The notes: generated by a model from the sequence alone, not told the origin. A DNA stretch of 12,471 nt from CAVTWS01 sp964390555 (GCA_964390555.1 CAYMJU010000068.1:1-12471); one strand, 5' to 3'; positions 1 through 7,037 are shown, counted from the first letter of the stretch. Made by a program: numbers and translations.

Positions 1-395
1 GTCTCGTTGGCCCACTCGCCATACTCCGGCCCGAGCTTCACCACCGAACCGTGTTCGTCGACGCCGTCGTCGTGGTAGACGCTGGTCATCAGCTCGACGT
101 CGTGGCGGTCGTGACCACGGGACTGGTTCATGACGCAGTCGGTCGCGACGCGCAGGATGAGGAACTGGCGCAGCCGCGGTGTCAGCGTCGTCCCATACAG
201 GATGTGGCCGTTGAACGGGAAGAACGCCTCGACGAGCCGCGGATGATGGGCGAAGGACTCCATGGTGGCGAAGGCCTTGGGCCGATTCGCCATGTTGGTG
301 GCCGTTGGGTGTCCCTCGGGAGGCGTGAGGGCTCGTCCGGCCTCGATCAGCTCGCGCGGCCACTGCTTCGGCGGAATCGCTGGGATGCGGCGCAT
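1..395 (-). CDS. Carboxymuconolactone decarboxylase-like (AhpD-fold) protein, partial
   Basis: This is the N-terminal 131 codons of a gene that continues past the left edge. It starts at ATG 393-395, with AGGGA about 8 bases upstream. The start MRRIPAIPPKQWP, then FAHHPRLVEAFFPFNGHILYGTTLTPRLRQFLILRVA, resembles actinobacterial carboxymuconolactone decarboxylase family proteins: an RIPPLPP-type start, a helical FNGH segment, then a SPR.RELLILRVA helix. In those relatives the last helix runs almost directly into a YEW-type segment. Here about 40 mostly polar residues rich in Asp and His intervene before GPEYGEWANE, so there may be an insertion. Members of the fold include decarboxylases and peroxide-reducing AhpD proteins. 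The catalytic CxxC or His region of the C-terminal part lies outside the window, so the reaction cannot be named. It follows the SDR gene after 41 bases on the same strand and is probably co-transcribed with it. Confidence 0.7.
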   Translation of the reverse strand, partial: MRRIPAIPPKQWPRELIEAGRALTPPEGHPTATNMANRPKAFATMESFAHHPRLVEAFFPFNGHILYGTTLTPRLRQFLILRVATDCVMNQSRGHDRHDVELMTSVYHDDGVDEHGSVVKLGPEYGEWANE

Positions 396-436
396 TGGAT
401 CGTCCCTGTCGCTTGTGGTGAATCCGAGACATCGGA

Positions 437-1210
437 TCAGACGATGGTCCGGCCGCCGTTGACGCCGATCACCTGGCCGGTGATGTAGCTGGCCTCGTCG
501 CGAACCAGGTACGCGCAGGCGGCCGCGATGTCCTCGGGCTGGCCGACCCGACGCACGGGCGTGGACGGGATGTGCTGGTCGATGCCGGTGCCGATCTCGC
601 CCGAGTCGACGGCGGCATGCAACGACGGCGTCTCGACGAACCCCGGAGGGACGGCGTTCACGGTGACGCCCTTGGGGCCGAACTCCTTGGCCAACGACCG
701 GGTGAGACCGATCACGCCGGCTTTGGACGACGCGTAGTGAACCTGGCGCGCGTTGCCGGTCTGGGCGCTCGACGACGAGATGTTCACGATGCGGCCCCAT
801 CGGACCGCGATCATGTCGGGGATCACGGCCTGGCACATCTCGAACGGCCCGCGCAGGTTTACCGCCATGACCCGTTCGTAGGACTCGCGCCCGATCTCGA
901 GGAACTTCTCGAAGGGTGTGATGCCGGCGTTGTTGACGAGGATCGTCGCTGCGCCGAGCCGCTCGCGCACCACCGCGACGCCGTGGTCGATGGCAGCGCG
1001 ATCGCTGACATCGACGGCCACCGCGATCGCCACACCTCCGGCCGCGGTTATCTCGTCGGCGACCGCAGCGGCCGTATCGCCGTTCTGGTCGAAGATCGCG
1101 ACCGCGGCTCCGTCGAGCGCGAGCCGCTTGCTGATTGCCGTGCCGATGCCGGAGCCACCGCCGGTCACGATGGCGGTTCGGGGTTCGGACCATGCCGGGA
1201 CGGCGCTCAT
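437..1210 (-). CDS. Short-chain dehydrogenase/reductase (FabG-like)
   Basis: A 257-residue classical SDR that oxidises or reduces an alcohol/ketone or 3-oxoacyl substrate with a nicotinamide cofactor in the cytoplasm. The cofactor motif TGGGSGIG lies at residues 16-23, NNAG at 93-96, the catalytic Ser at about 146, and Tyr159/Lys163 in YASSK. PPGFVETP follows at about 188-195, and the end is QVIGVNGG, as is usual. Asp41 at the end of the second strand (AIFDQN) favours NAD(H) over NADP(H) by family rules. The open frame reaches back to 1399, but ATG 1208-1210 gives the standard SDR N-terminus (MSAVPAWSEPRTAIVTGG). An alternative ATG at 1282 would add 24 residues with no SDR character. The Shine-Dalgarno sequence before the chosen start is weak (AGAAAG). 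It heads a probable two-gene unit with the CMD-like gene. The substrate is not predictable. Confidence 0.9.
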   Translation of the reverse strand: MSAVPAWSEPRTAIVTGGGSGIGTAISKRLALDGAAVAIFDQNGDTAAAVADEITAAGGVAIAVAVDVSDRAAIDHGVAVVRERLGAATILVNNAGITPFEKFLEIGRESYERVMAVNLRGPFEMCQAVIPDMIAVRWGRIVNISSSSAQTGNARQVHYASSKAGVIGLTRSLAKEFGPKGVTVNAVPPGFVETPSLHAAVDSGEIGTGIDQHIPSTPVRRVGQPEDIAAACAYLVRDEASYITGQVIGVNGGRTIV

Positions 1211-1292
1211 GGGTTCAACTTTCTGACATGTGTTGATCGAGGGAGCACCCGGTGGCGCCTCCGGCGCGGTGATGATGGGCATGCTGATCGGG

Positions 1293-1321
1293 TGTTTAGC
1301 AGCTCGGGGGTGATCGTTCAA
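1293..1321 (-). promoter_or_regulatory. Candidate promoter for the SDR/CMD pair
   Basis: Read on the minus strand, a -35-like TTGAAC (1316-1321) is followed after exactly 17 bases by TAAACA (1293-1298). The -35 box keeps TTGA, but the -10 box matches the vegetative consensus at only three of six bases and lacks the final T. Transcription would start near 1286 and leave a leader of about 75 bases before ATG 1210. The site lies in the 282-base gap between the LLM and SDR genes, where a promoter is expected. Apart from this and the hairpin at 1448-1476, nothing else was recognised in that gap. Confidence 0.3.
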
Positions 1322-1447
1322 CGCCCGCCGCGCCTGCCGACGTTGCACGCAGCCGCGCCGCCCAAAGCGACAGCTCGATGATCCCTGGCCGGTGATCACG
1401 TCGACGCCAACGCGGCCGAACCATCCGGTCGTGCCGACCGCGGGCGC

Positions 1448-1476
1448 GCCTGAACGCCGGGCCCGGGGCGCCAGGC
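1448..1476 (-). terminator. GC-rich hairpin downstream of the five-gene operon
   Basis: The arms GCCTG (1448-1452) and CAGGC (1472-1476) enclose a second stem CGCC (1455-1458) / GGCG (1467-1470) with small bulges and an 8-base GC loop. It lies 17 bases past the stop of the LLM gene. There is no T-tract, which is common for actinobacterial hairpin terminators, so this is a candidate only. The stem is symmetric and could act on either strand. Confidence 0.35.
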
Positions 1477-1492
1477 TTGCGGTGCTAGCCCG

Positions 1493-2407
1493 TCAGCCGC
1501 AGAGGCTGGCCAGATGCTCTCGGGTCCGGCGGATGGACCCGGCCCGGTCGTCGCCGACGGGGAAGATGGCGGCCCAGATGTCGGTGGCGCCGGCATCGAG
1601 CAAGCCTAGGAGCTGCGCGGTGACCGACGCCTCGTCGCCGACGACAGCGGTCTCGGACGCCGACGCCGCACCGCCGAGCTCGACGACGCGTTGGTAGCTC
1701 GGTCGGCTCGCGTAGAGGGCGTTCGCCCCGGCCTGCGCGGCCCTCGCTTCGGCCACGTCGTCGTGGACGGCGACCGGCAATCCGGCGACGATTCGTGGTG
1801 CGGGCCGCCCGGAGGCCGCGGCCGCTTCGTTGATACGTGGAGCGATGTGTGACTCGACGGCCCGAGCCGACGCCAACCAGAGAACCGTGCCGTCGGCGAC
1901 CTCGCCGGCCACGCGCAACATCCGGGGACCGAGCGCGGACAGCAGGAGCGGAACAGGGTGGTCGGGGCGGGCCATCCGGCCTTCGCTGTGTACCGACCAG
2001 TGCTCCCCGTCGGTGTCGACCGTTTCGCCTCGCATCAGACCGGCGAGGATGCGCACGTACTCCTCGGTGTTGCTTCCGGCGCCGGCATAGGACAAGCCGT
2101 AGACGTCGCGCACGACCGCCTCGTGCGAGGGCCCGATGCCGACAGTGAGTCCGGGGCGCCCCATGGCGTTGGTGACCGAAGCCAGCCGGTTGGCCTGGAG
2201 GAGCGGGTGGCACGGGTAGGTCTGGAGCACCGCGGTGCCGAGCTCGATGCGGTTCGTTTCTCGCCCGGCGATGGCGATCGGGACGAGCGGATCTCCGGTG
2301 ACCCCGCTGGCGTACCACAGCGCCGAGAAGCCGTCGGTCTCGGCCCTCTGGGCCTGCTCGACGATCTTGTCGACGGTGGCGGCCCCGCCCGTCAAACCGA
2401 TGCGCAC
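1493..2407 (-). CDS. LLM class F420-dependent oxidoreductase (MSMEG_4879-like)
   Basis: A 304-residue bacterial luciferase-like TIM-barrel protein of the type that uses the deazaflavin coenzyme F420 for hydride transfer. The N-terminus VRIGLTGG, then ALWYASGVTGDPLVPIAIAG, RIELGTAVLQTYPCHP and GRPGLTVGIGPSHEAVV, match the order of conserved blocks in the actinobacterial family named after MSMEG_4879. PVPLLLSALGPRMLRVAGEVADGTVLWLA is the typical cofactor-side segment. The start is GTG 2405-2407. It is fixed by a perfect AGGAGG at 2413-2418, which overlaps the TAG stop of the upstream 71-residue gene. It is the last gene of the five-gene operon, and a hairpin follows. F420 use is a family inference, and FMN cannot be excluded. 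The substrate is unknown. Confidence 0.88.
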   Translation of the reverse strand: MRIGLTGGAATVDKIVEQAQRAETDGFSALWYASGVTGDPLVPIAIAGRETNRIELGTAVLQTYPCHPLLQANRLASVTNAMGRPGLTVGIGPSHEAVVRDVYGLSYAGAGSNTEEYVRILAGLMRGETVDTDGEHWSVHSEGRMARPDHPVPLLLSALGPRMLRVAGEVADGTVLWLASARAVESHIAPRINEAAAASGRPAPRIVAGLPVAVHDDVAEARAAQAGANALYASRPSYQRVVELGGAASASETAVVGDEASVTAQLLGLLDAGATDIWAAIFPVGDDRAGSIRRTREHLASLCG

Positions 2408-2412
2408 CCTGA

Positions 2413-2418
2413 CCTCCT
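2413..2418 (-). promoter_or_regulatory. Shine-Dalgarno AGGAGG overlapping upstream stop codon
   Basis: AGGAGG lies 5 bases before the GTG start at 2407, and its first two bases are part of the TAG stop (2417-2419) of the 71-residue gene. A ribosome ending there sits on the initiation site, so translational coupling is likely. The site also decides in favour of the GTG start. Confidence 0.75.
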
Positions 2419-2632
2419 ACCCGCTCACGCAGGACTGGGCCAGCTTGGTGTACTCCCAGACGCAGCCGTTGAAGTAGCCGGTCATCTGCGACCCCGACGG
2501 GTCGCGAGGCGTGCCGATGACCGCATCGTGGGGCGACGTGACGTCGGCCCACTCGACCATATCTCCCGTCATCTCGAGGAAGAAGTTCTGCTTCGGCCGG
2601 ACGGGCCACCCGGCGTCGAACGACGATCTCAT
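2417..2632 (-). CDS. Unrecognised 71-residue protein in the operon
   Basis: This is a short gene I do not recognise. It starts at ATG 2630-2632, whose first bases overlap the TGA of the nitroreductase (ATGA), with GAGGAAG 5 bases upstream. It ends at TAG, 9 bases before the LLM gene. Codon third positions are strongly G/C, as in neighbouring genes, which supports real translation. The protein is rich in aromatic residues: three Trp (residues about 9, 28 and 58) and several Phe/Tyr. It has a central acidic stretch (MTGDMVEWADVTSPHD) and two Cys near the C-terminus (NGCVW and AQSCVSG). It has no signal peptide or membrane helix. The size and tight coupling suggest a small accessory or subunit-like protein for one of the operon's enzymes, or the remnant of a larger protein. 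The function is unknown. Confidence 0.75.
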   Translation of the reverse strand: MRSSFDAGWPVRPKQNFFLEMTGDMVEWADVTSPHDAVIGTPRDPSGSQMTGYFNGCVWEYTKLAQSCVSG

Positions 2633-3297
2633 CGGGACTTCCTCTCCTCGGTGTCGCCGCCGATGCCGCTTGCCGGGTTGTCCCAGCTGTCGAGGTTGGT
2701 GACCGTGGCGAGTGACCTCCGACGGACCGGGCCATGCCTGCCGCGCGGCCAGCCGACGACGATGTGGCCGGCGAGCATCCAATCGTCGGGCACGCCCACC
2801 GCCGCCCGGAGCAACGCCTCGCCGGCGTAGGACGCCCAGCTGGTCATGCACGCCCCGAGTCCCTGAGCGCGGGCGGCCAGGAGGAAGTTCTGCATGGCCG
2901 GATAGATCGAGCCGCCGAGCAGCAGGTCCGACGCGTGCGGAAGCCGCAGTTGCGTGAACAGCACCGAGGTGTACTCGCCGGCGCGGTCGTGCAGCTCGTA
3001 GGTGGCGCGATTGTTTCGCGACCGGAGGTCGTCGTCGCCCATCGCCGGCCGCTCCATGCGATACGCGGTCTCGATCACCCCGAGCGCGAGCGTCGCGGCC
3101 TCGGCCACCACCGATCGCATCGCGGGCGAGCGCAACACGACGAAGCGCCACCCCTGGGCGTTAGCGCCCGACGGGGCCCACCGGGCGGCTTCGAGACACC
3201 GGGCGAGGGTGGCGTCGTCTACCGGCTCGTCGGCAAACCGGCGGATCGAGCGAGCGGTCGACATCGCCACCCACACGTCGTCGGTCGGCTCGGTCAT
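2629..3297 (-). CDS. Nitroreductase family protein
   Basis: A 222-residue FMN-dependent nitroreductase-fold protein. This family reduces nitro groups, quinones or enoates, or cleaves C-halogen bonds, with NAD(P)H. The N-terminus holds the phosphate-binding Arg pair in ARSIRRF (about 15-21). Then come WAPSGANAQGWRFVVL (about 40-55, FMN contact), a central variable region with several Arg and Met, MQNFLLAARAQGLGACMTSW (the second conserved helix-turn), and the terminal IVVGWPRG. Length is normal for the family. The frame extends upstream to 3459 inside the Mo-hydroxylase gene, but ATG 3295-3297 is preceded by GGAGGTGA at 3302-3309 and gives the standard start. Its TGA overlaps the ATG of the next gene by 4 bases. 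The substrate is not predictable. Confidence 0.88.
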   Translation of the reverse strand: MTEPTDDVWVAMSTARSIRRFADEPVDDATLARCLEAARWAPSGANAQGWRFVVLRSPAMRSVVAEAATLALGVIETAYRMERPAMGDDDLRSRNNRATYELHDRAGEYTSVLFTQLRLPHASDLLLGGSIYPAMQNFLLAARAQGLGACMTSWASYAGEALLRAAVGVPDDWMLAGHIVVGWPRGRHGPVRRRSLATVTNLDSWDNPASGIGGDTEERKSR

Positions 3298-3301
3298 GTC
3301 G

Positions 3302-3309
3302 TCACCTCC
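3302..3309 (-). promoter_or_regulatory. Shine-Dalgarno GGAGGTGA containing the upstream stop
   Basis: The sequence GGAGGTGA is a near-perfect ribosome-binding site, and its last three bases are the TGA stop of the Mo-hydroxylase gene. ATG of the nitroreductase follows 4 bases later. This arrangement argues for translational coupling and fixes the nitroreductase start at 3297. Confidence 0.75.
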
Positions 3310-5647
3310 GATTCCGTGCGGCCGCGTCGTCGATGAGGGTGAGGATGGCCGAGGGGGTGACCGGCAGGCGGGTGACCGTGACGCCGAGCGGTGCCAGAGC
3401 GTCGGCCACCGCGTTGGCGACGGCGGCCGGTGCGGCGATCGCCCCGCCTTCGCCGACACCCTTGTAGCCGCCGGGCCCCGGCCCGGGCGAGCCCTCGACG
3501 TGGCCGTACTCGATGATCGGGACCTCGACCGCGGTGGGGATGAGGTAGTCGACGAACGTGGTGGCGAGTGGGTTGCCGGCTTCGTCCCAGGGGAAGTCCT
3601 CGTACAGGGCGCCGCCGATGCCCTGGACCGTACCGCCGGCGATCTGGCCCTCGACGACGTTGGGGTTGATCATCGGCCCGCAGTCTTCGGCCACGATGTA
3701 ACGGAGCAGCTTCACCTGCCCGGTCTCGATGTCGACCTCGCACGTGGACAGGTGCGTGGCGTTGGCCCACACGTTGAAGCTCTCGGACCGGTAGCGGGCG
3801 CTCGCTTCGAGCCCGAGCGGGATCTCGCGGGGGAGCTTGCCGGGGCCGAAATACGCGATCTCGGCGATCTCGGCCAGGGTGAGCCCGACGGTCGGCGAGC
3901 CGGCGACGGTGGCCCGGTTGTCGGCCAGGACGATGTCGTCGGGCGCCGCTTCGAGGACATGGGCGGCGATGGCGGCGATCCGCTGGCGCAGGATCGACGC
4001 CGTCTCGCGGATGGCACCGGCGACCATCGAGCCGCTGCGGCTGCCGCCGGTGCCGCTGCCGAACGGGGTGAGCGCGGTGTCGCCCTGAATCGTGTTGACG
4101 AGGCCGATGTCGACGCCCAGGGCATCGGCGGTGAGCTGCAGGGCCGTGGTCTCGAGGCTGTTCCCAGCCGACCCGCCGGCCAGGTACACGCTCACCGTAC
4201 CGGACGGCTCGACCCGGATCGTGGCGCCTTCGCTGCCGTGGTGCGGCATGCCGCTGGCCGTCGGCTCGACGTAGCTCCCCGTGCCCACGCCGAGGTAGCG
4301 GCCCTCGGTGCGCGCCGCCGCCTGCTCGCGCCGGAAGGCGTCGTAGTCGAGGATGTCGAGTGCCATCTCGAACGTCTCGAGCGGGGTCATGTCGGTATAG
4401 GTCATGCGGTTGGGGTTGGCGTAGGGCAACTCGTCGCGGTGCAACATGTTGCGCCGGCGCAGGTCGGCCGGATCGATGCCGAGCCGCCGGGCGGCGATGT
4501 CGAGGGTGATCTCGCGGGCCACGGTCTCGAACTGCCACGGCCCTCGATAGGCGGTTCGCCCCGGGGTGTTCGAGAACATCGACGCCGTGGTGTACGTGGC
4601 TGTCCCGACCCGGTATGGGCCGGGGAAGAGCATGCCGACGGCGGCGGCCACACCGACCGGCCACGGAACCGGGTACGCCCCGACGTCTTGCACGTGGTCG
4701 ATGGTGGTGGCCGCGAGCGTGCCGTCGGGCTCGAACGCCATGCGGACCCGACCGTGCTCGTGGCGCGACGAGCTCGACATCAGGTTCTCGCGACGGTCTT
4801 CGATCCACTTGATGGCGGCGGGCACCTTGCGGGCCGCGAGCAGTAGGCAGATGTCTTCGCGGTGCGCGTTGATCTTCTGCCCGAACGCGCCGCCGGTGTC
4901 GCGGGCGATGACCCGGACGCGGCTCTCGGTGAGCCCGAGCAGCCGCGACGCGAACAGCCGCAGGTCGTGGGGCGCCTGCGTCGCGGCCCAGACGGTGAGC
5001 TCGCCGCCGGCGCCGGACCACTCGACGACCATGCCGCGCGTCTCCATCGGTGCCGCCACGTAGGCCTGCTGGTAGATCGTCTCGTCGACGAGCACCGGAG
5101 TATCGAAGGCGGCCGCCACCTTCTCGAACGGGCGGCCACTCATCACTCCGGCCACGTTGTTCGCCCACCCCTCGTGGACGAGGTGCTCGGAATCGCTGGC
5201 CGAGGCGTAGTCGACGACCGCGGGCAGTGGCTCGTAGTCGATGTCGACCAGCTCGGCCGCGTCCTCGGCGACGTAACGGTCGACGGCCACGACGAGAGCG
5301 ACCGGGTCGCCGACGAACCGGGCCTGGCCCTCGGCGAGCGGTGGGCGAGGGGTGTCGGGGACGTTCCTGCCGACCTGGGAGTACCACGCCTCGCGCACGT
5401 CGGGGTTCAGGTCGGTGGCGGTGAACACGGCCTGGACGCCGGGGAGGGCGAGCGCCGCCGACGCGTCGACGCCGACGATCCGAGCGCGGGCGTAAGGGCT
5501 CCGCACGAAGCAGGCGTGGAGCATCCCGGGGCGGACGATGTCATCGACGAACGTGCCCCGACCGGTCAGCAGTCGGGCATCTTCGGTGCGGGCGACCCGG
5601 GCCCCGGCGTAGCGGGCGGGGCCGGCGGTGATCGTCGGATCTGACAT
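3302..5647 (-). CDS. Xanthine dehydrogenase/CoxL-type molybdenum hydroxylase large subunit
   Basis: A 781-residue molybdopterin cytosine dinucleotide-type large subunit of the xanthine oxidase family. It hydroxylates a carbon centre, often in an N-heterocycle or aldehyde, using water. The N-terminal domain (GARVARTEDARLLTGRGTFVDD, about 14-36) is followed by GGAFGQK at 252-258 (Mo cofactor loop), AYRGPWQ at 366-372 (active-site loop) and GVGEGG with the catalytic Glu at 733. AYRGPWQ differs from AYRCSFR of true CO dehydrogenase and from AYRGAGR of form II enzymes, so a CO-oxidising role is unlikely. ATG 5645-5647 has AGAGG 7 bases upstream. A frame extension to 5734 is rejected. The partner iron-sulfur and FAD subunits are not adjacent: the upstream neighbour is an amidohydrolase and the downstream one a nitroreductase. 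The length is full and the key residues are present, so this is not an obvious pseudogene. Confidence 0.92.
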   Translation of the reverse strand: MSDPTITAGPARYAGARVARTEDARLLTGRGTFVDDIVRPGMLHACFVRSPYARARIVGVDASAALALPGVQAVFTATDLNPDVREAWYSQVGRNVPDTPRPPLAEGQARFVGDPVALVVAVDRYVAEDAAELVDIDYEPLPAVVDYASASDSEHLVHEGWANNVAGVMSGRPFEKVAAAFDTPVLVDETIYQQAYVAAPMETRGMVVEWSGAGGELTVWAATQAPHDLRLFASRLLGLTESRVRVIARDTGGAFGQKINAHREDICLLLAARKVPAAIKWIEDRRENLMSSSSRHEHGRVRMAFEPDGTLAATTIDHVQDVGAYPVPWPVGVAAAVGMLFPGPYRVGTATYTTASMFSNTPGRTAYRGPWQFETVAREITLDIAARRLGIDPADLRRRNMLHRDELPYANPNRMTYTDMTPLETFEMALDILDYDAFRREQAAARTEGRYLGVGTGSYVEPTASGMPHHGSEGATIRVEPSGTVSVYLAGGSAGNSLETTALQLTADALGVDIGLVNTIQGDTALTPFGSGTGGSRSGSMVAGAIRETASILRQRIAAIAAHVLEAAPDDIVLADNRATVAGSPTVGLTLAEIAEIAYFGPGKLPREIPLGLEASARYRSESFNVWANATHLSTCEVDIETGQVKLLRYIVAEDCGPMINPNVVEGQIAGGTVQGIGGALYEDFPWDEAGNPLATTFVDYLIPTAVEVPIIEYGHVEGSPGPGPGGYKGVGEGGAIAAPAAVANAVADALAPLGVTVTRLPVTPSAILTLIDDAAARNRR

Positions 5648-5677
5648 CTGGTGCCTCTCATCGATCGCTCGTGACAT

Positions 5678-5724
5678 TTCTGGCCGCGCACTGCGCGCGC
5701 CGATGTCGAGCTTCTCGGCCAGAA
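5678..5724. repeat. 9-bp inverted repeat in the Mo-hydroxylase leader
   Basis: TTCTGGCCG (5678-5686) and CGGCCAGAA (5716-5724) are perfect inverted copies separated by 29 bases. They lie wholly in the 96-base gap between the amidohydrolase stop and the Mo-hydroxylase start. Within the loop a second short stem, CGCGC-AGT-GCGCG (minus-strand sense), can form and overlaps one arm. The element could be an mRNA hairpin that tunes the downstream gene, or a protein-binding operator. No known riboswitch was recognised. Confidence 0.5.
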
Positions 5725-5743
5725 GCCAGGGCACTAGCGGGTG

Positions 5744-6988
5744 CTAGCGACTCGGCTGTTTGTAGACCTTGCCGTCCTTCATCACGAAGGCGACCTTCTG
5801 GGTGACGGTGATGTCGGTGAGCGGGTCGCCGGGGACGCCGACGATGTCGGCGAGCATCTCGGGGGCGATGCGGCCGAGGAGTGGGCGTTCGATCAGCTCG
5901 GCGCCCACGATCGTGGCGGCCTGTAGGGCTTGCAGGGGGGTCATGCCCCGCTTGACGAGGGTGACGATCTCCTCGGCGTTCTTGCCGTGCCAGATCGCCG
6001 GCGCGTCACTGCCGCAGGCGATCTTGACCCCGGCGGCGATGGCTTTGGTGAGCGACTCCTTGGCCTTCGGGAAGATGTCGTTGGCCTTGGCTTGGAGCTC
6101 GGGCGGGTGCCGCGAGACGTCCCAGTTCTCGGTGAGCCCGTTCGTGGACACCAGAAAGGTGCCGGTGTCGACCATCAGCTGGATCACGTCGTCGGTGATC
6201 ATGAAGCCGTGCTCGATGCAGTCGATCCCGGCCTCGATCGCGGCTCGCACGGCCACGTCGCCGTGGCAGTGGGCCGCGACCTTGAGGCCGCGGCGGTGGG
6301 CCTCATCCGCGATGGCCGCCATCTCCTCGAATGAGTACTGCTGGGCGCCGCCGGGGCCGGTGTCGGACATCACGCCGCCGGAGGCGCAACACTTGATCAA
6401 CTTGGCGCCGTGCTTGATCTGATAGCGGACGGCACGCCGGACCTGGTCGATTCCGTCGGCGACGCCTTCTTCGACCGACAGCGGCATGATGTGGGGCGCC
6501 ACGCCGGCTTGCGCGCTCGGGTCGAGGTGGCCGCCGGTCGGCACGATGGCGTGGCCGGCGGGCACGATCCGGGGCCCGTCGATCCACCCAGCTTCCACAG
6601 CCTCGGACAGGGCGACGTCGAGCAGGTAGCCGCCCGTCTTCACGAACAGACCGAGGTTGCGGACCGTGGTGAACCCGGCCAGCAGGGTGCGCTTGGCATT
6701 GACGGTGGCCCGCAACGTCATCTTCACCGGGTCCGAGGTGACGGTGTCGGTGAGCCCGGCGCCGGGACCGCCGAGCACCAGGTCGACCTCCATGTCCATG
6801 AGGCCCGGGATGAGCGTGAGCTCGGGCAGTTCGATCACGTGGTCGGCGTCGCTGGCGGCGAGGCGAGAGGCCGACACGTCGGTGATCTTGTTTCCTTCGA
6901 CGCGCACGTACCCCGACGCGATCACGTTGCCGGTGTCGATGTCGAGGACGCCGCGTGCGTGAAGAACGGTCACGGTCGGTTCGGGCAT
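5744..6988 (-). CDS. Amidohydrolase family protein (COG1228 type) with altered HxH motif
   Basis: A 414-residue metal-dependent hydrolase of the imidazolonepropionase/prolidase-like branch, which cleaves C-N bonds in cyclic or peptide-like substrates. It has an N-terminal beta-sandwich segment (about 1-60). Barrel motifs follow: HGAKLIKCCASGGV with Lys199 as the expected carboxylated lysine, AAHCHG with His240/His242, IEHG with His260, CGSDAP with Asp328, and WHGKNAEE. The final strands return to the sandwich (ADIVGVPGDPL, VAFVMKDGKVYK). The first metal motif is unusual: PGLMDMEVDL has Glu67 and Asp69 where His-x-His is expected. ATG 6986-6988 has CGGAG about 7 bases upstream. It is the first gene of the minus-strand operon, 96 bases before the Mo-hydroxylase. 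There is no signal peptide, so it is probably cytoplasmic. The substrate is unknown. Confidence 0.9.
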   Translation of the reverse strand: MPEPTVTVLHARGVLDIDTGNVIASGYVRVEGNKITDVSASRLAASDADHVIELPELTLIPGLMDMEVDLVLGGPGAGLTDTVTSDPVKMTLRATVNAKRTLLAGFTTVRNLGLFVKTGGYLLDVALSEAVEAGWIDGPRIVPAGHAIVPTGGHLDPSAQAGVAPHIMPLSVEEGVADGIDQVRRAVRYQIKHGAKLIKCCASGGVMSDTGPGGAQQYSFEEMAAIADEAHRRGLKVAAHCHGDVAVRAAIEAGIDCIEHGFMITDDVIQLMVDTGTFLVSTNGLTENWDVSRHPPELQAKANDIFPKAKESLTKAIAAGVKIACGSDAPAIWHGKNAEEIVTLVKRGMTPLQALQAATIVGAELIERPLLGRIAPEMLADIVGVPGDPLTDITVTQKVAFVMKDGKVYKQPSR

Positions 6989-7037
6989 GACGGGCTCCGA
7001 TGCGATTGAAACCGACGCGTCGCCGCCGGGCGCGCCG

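Noticed and set aside
1485..2735. Minus-strand 416-codon open frame over the LLM and 71-residue genes
   Set aside because: Its product is almost all Arg, Ala and Gly with no family motif. The real genes in other frames have ribosome-binding sites and clear motifs.
3002..4846. Plus-strand 614-codon open frame opposite the Mo-hydroxylase gene
   Set aside because: It is rich in Arg, Gly, Asp and Val without domain motifs and mirrors the third-position GC bias of the true minus-strand gene, which has clear xanthine dehydrogenase motifs.
3294..5387. Minus-strand 697-codon open frame overlapping the Mo-hydroxylase gene
   Set aside because: It is an Arg/Gly/Pro-rich shadow in another frame. The frame 3302-5647 carries GGAFGQK, AYRG and the catalytic Glu.
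3302..5647. Aerobic CO dehydrogenase large subunit
   Set aside because: The AYRCSFR loop diagnostic of CO oxidation is replaced by AYRGPWQ, and no CoxS or CoxM gene is adjacent.
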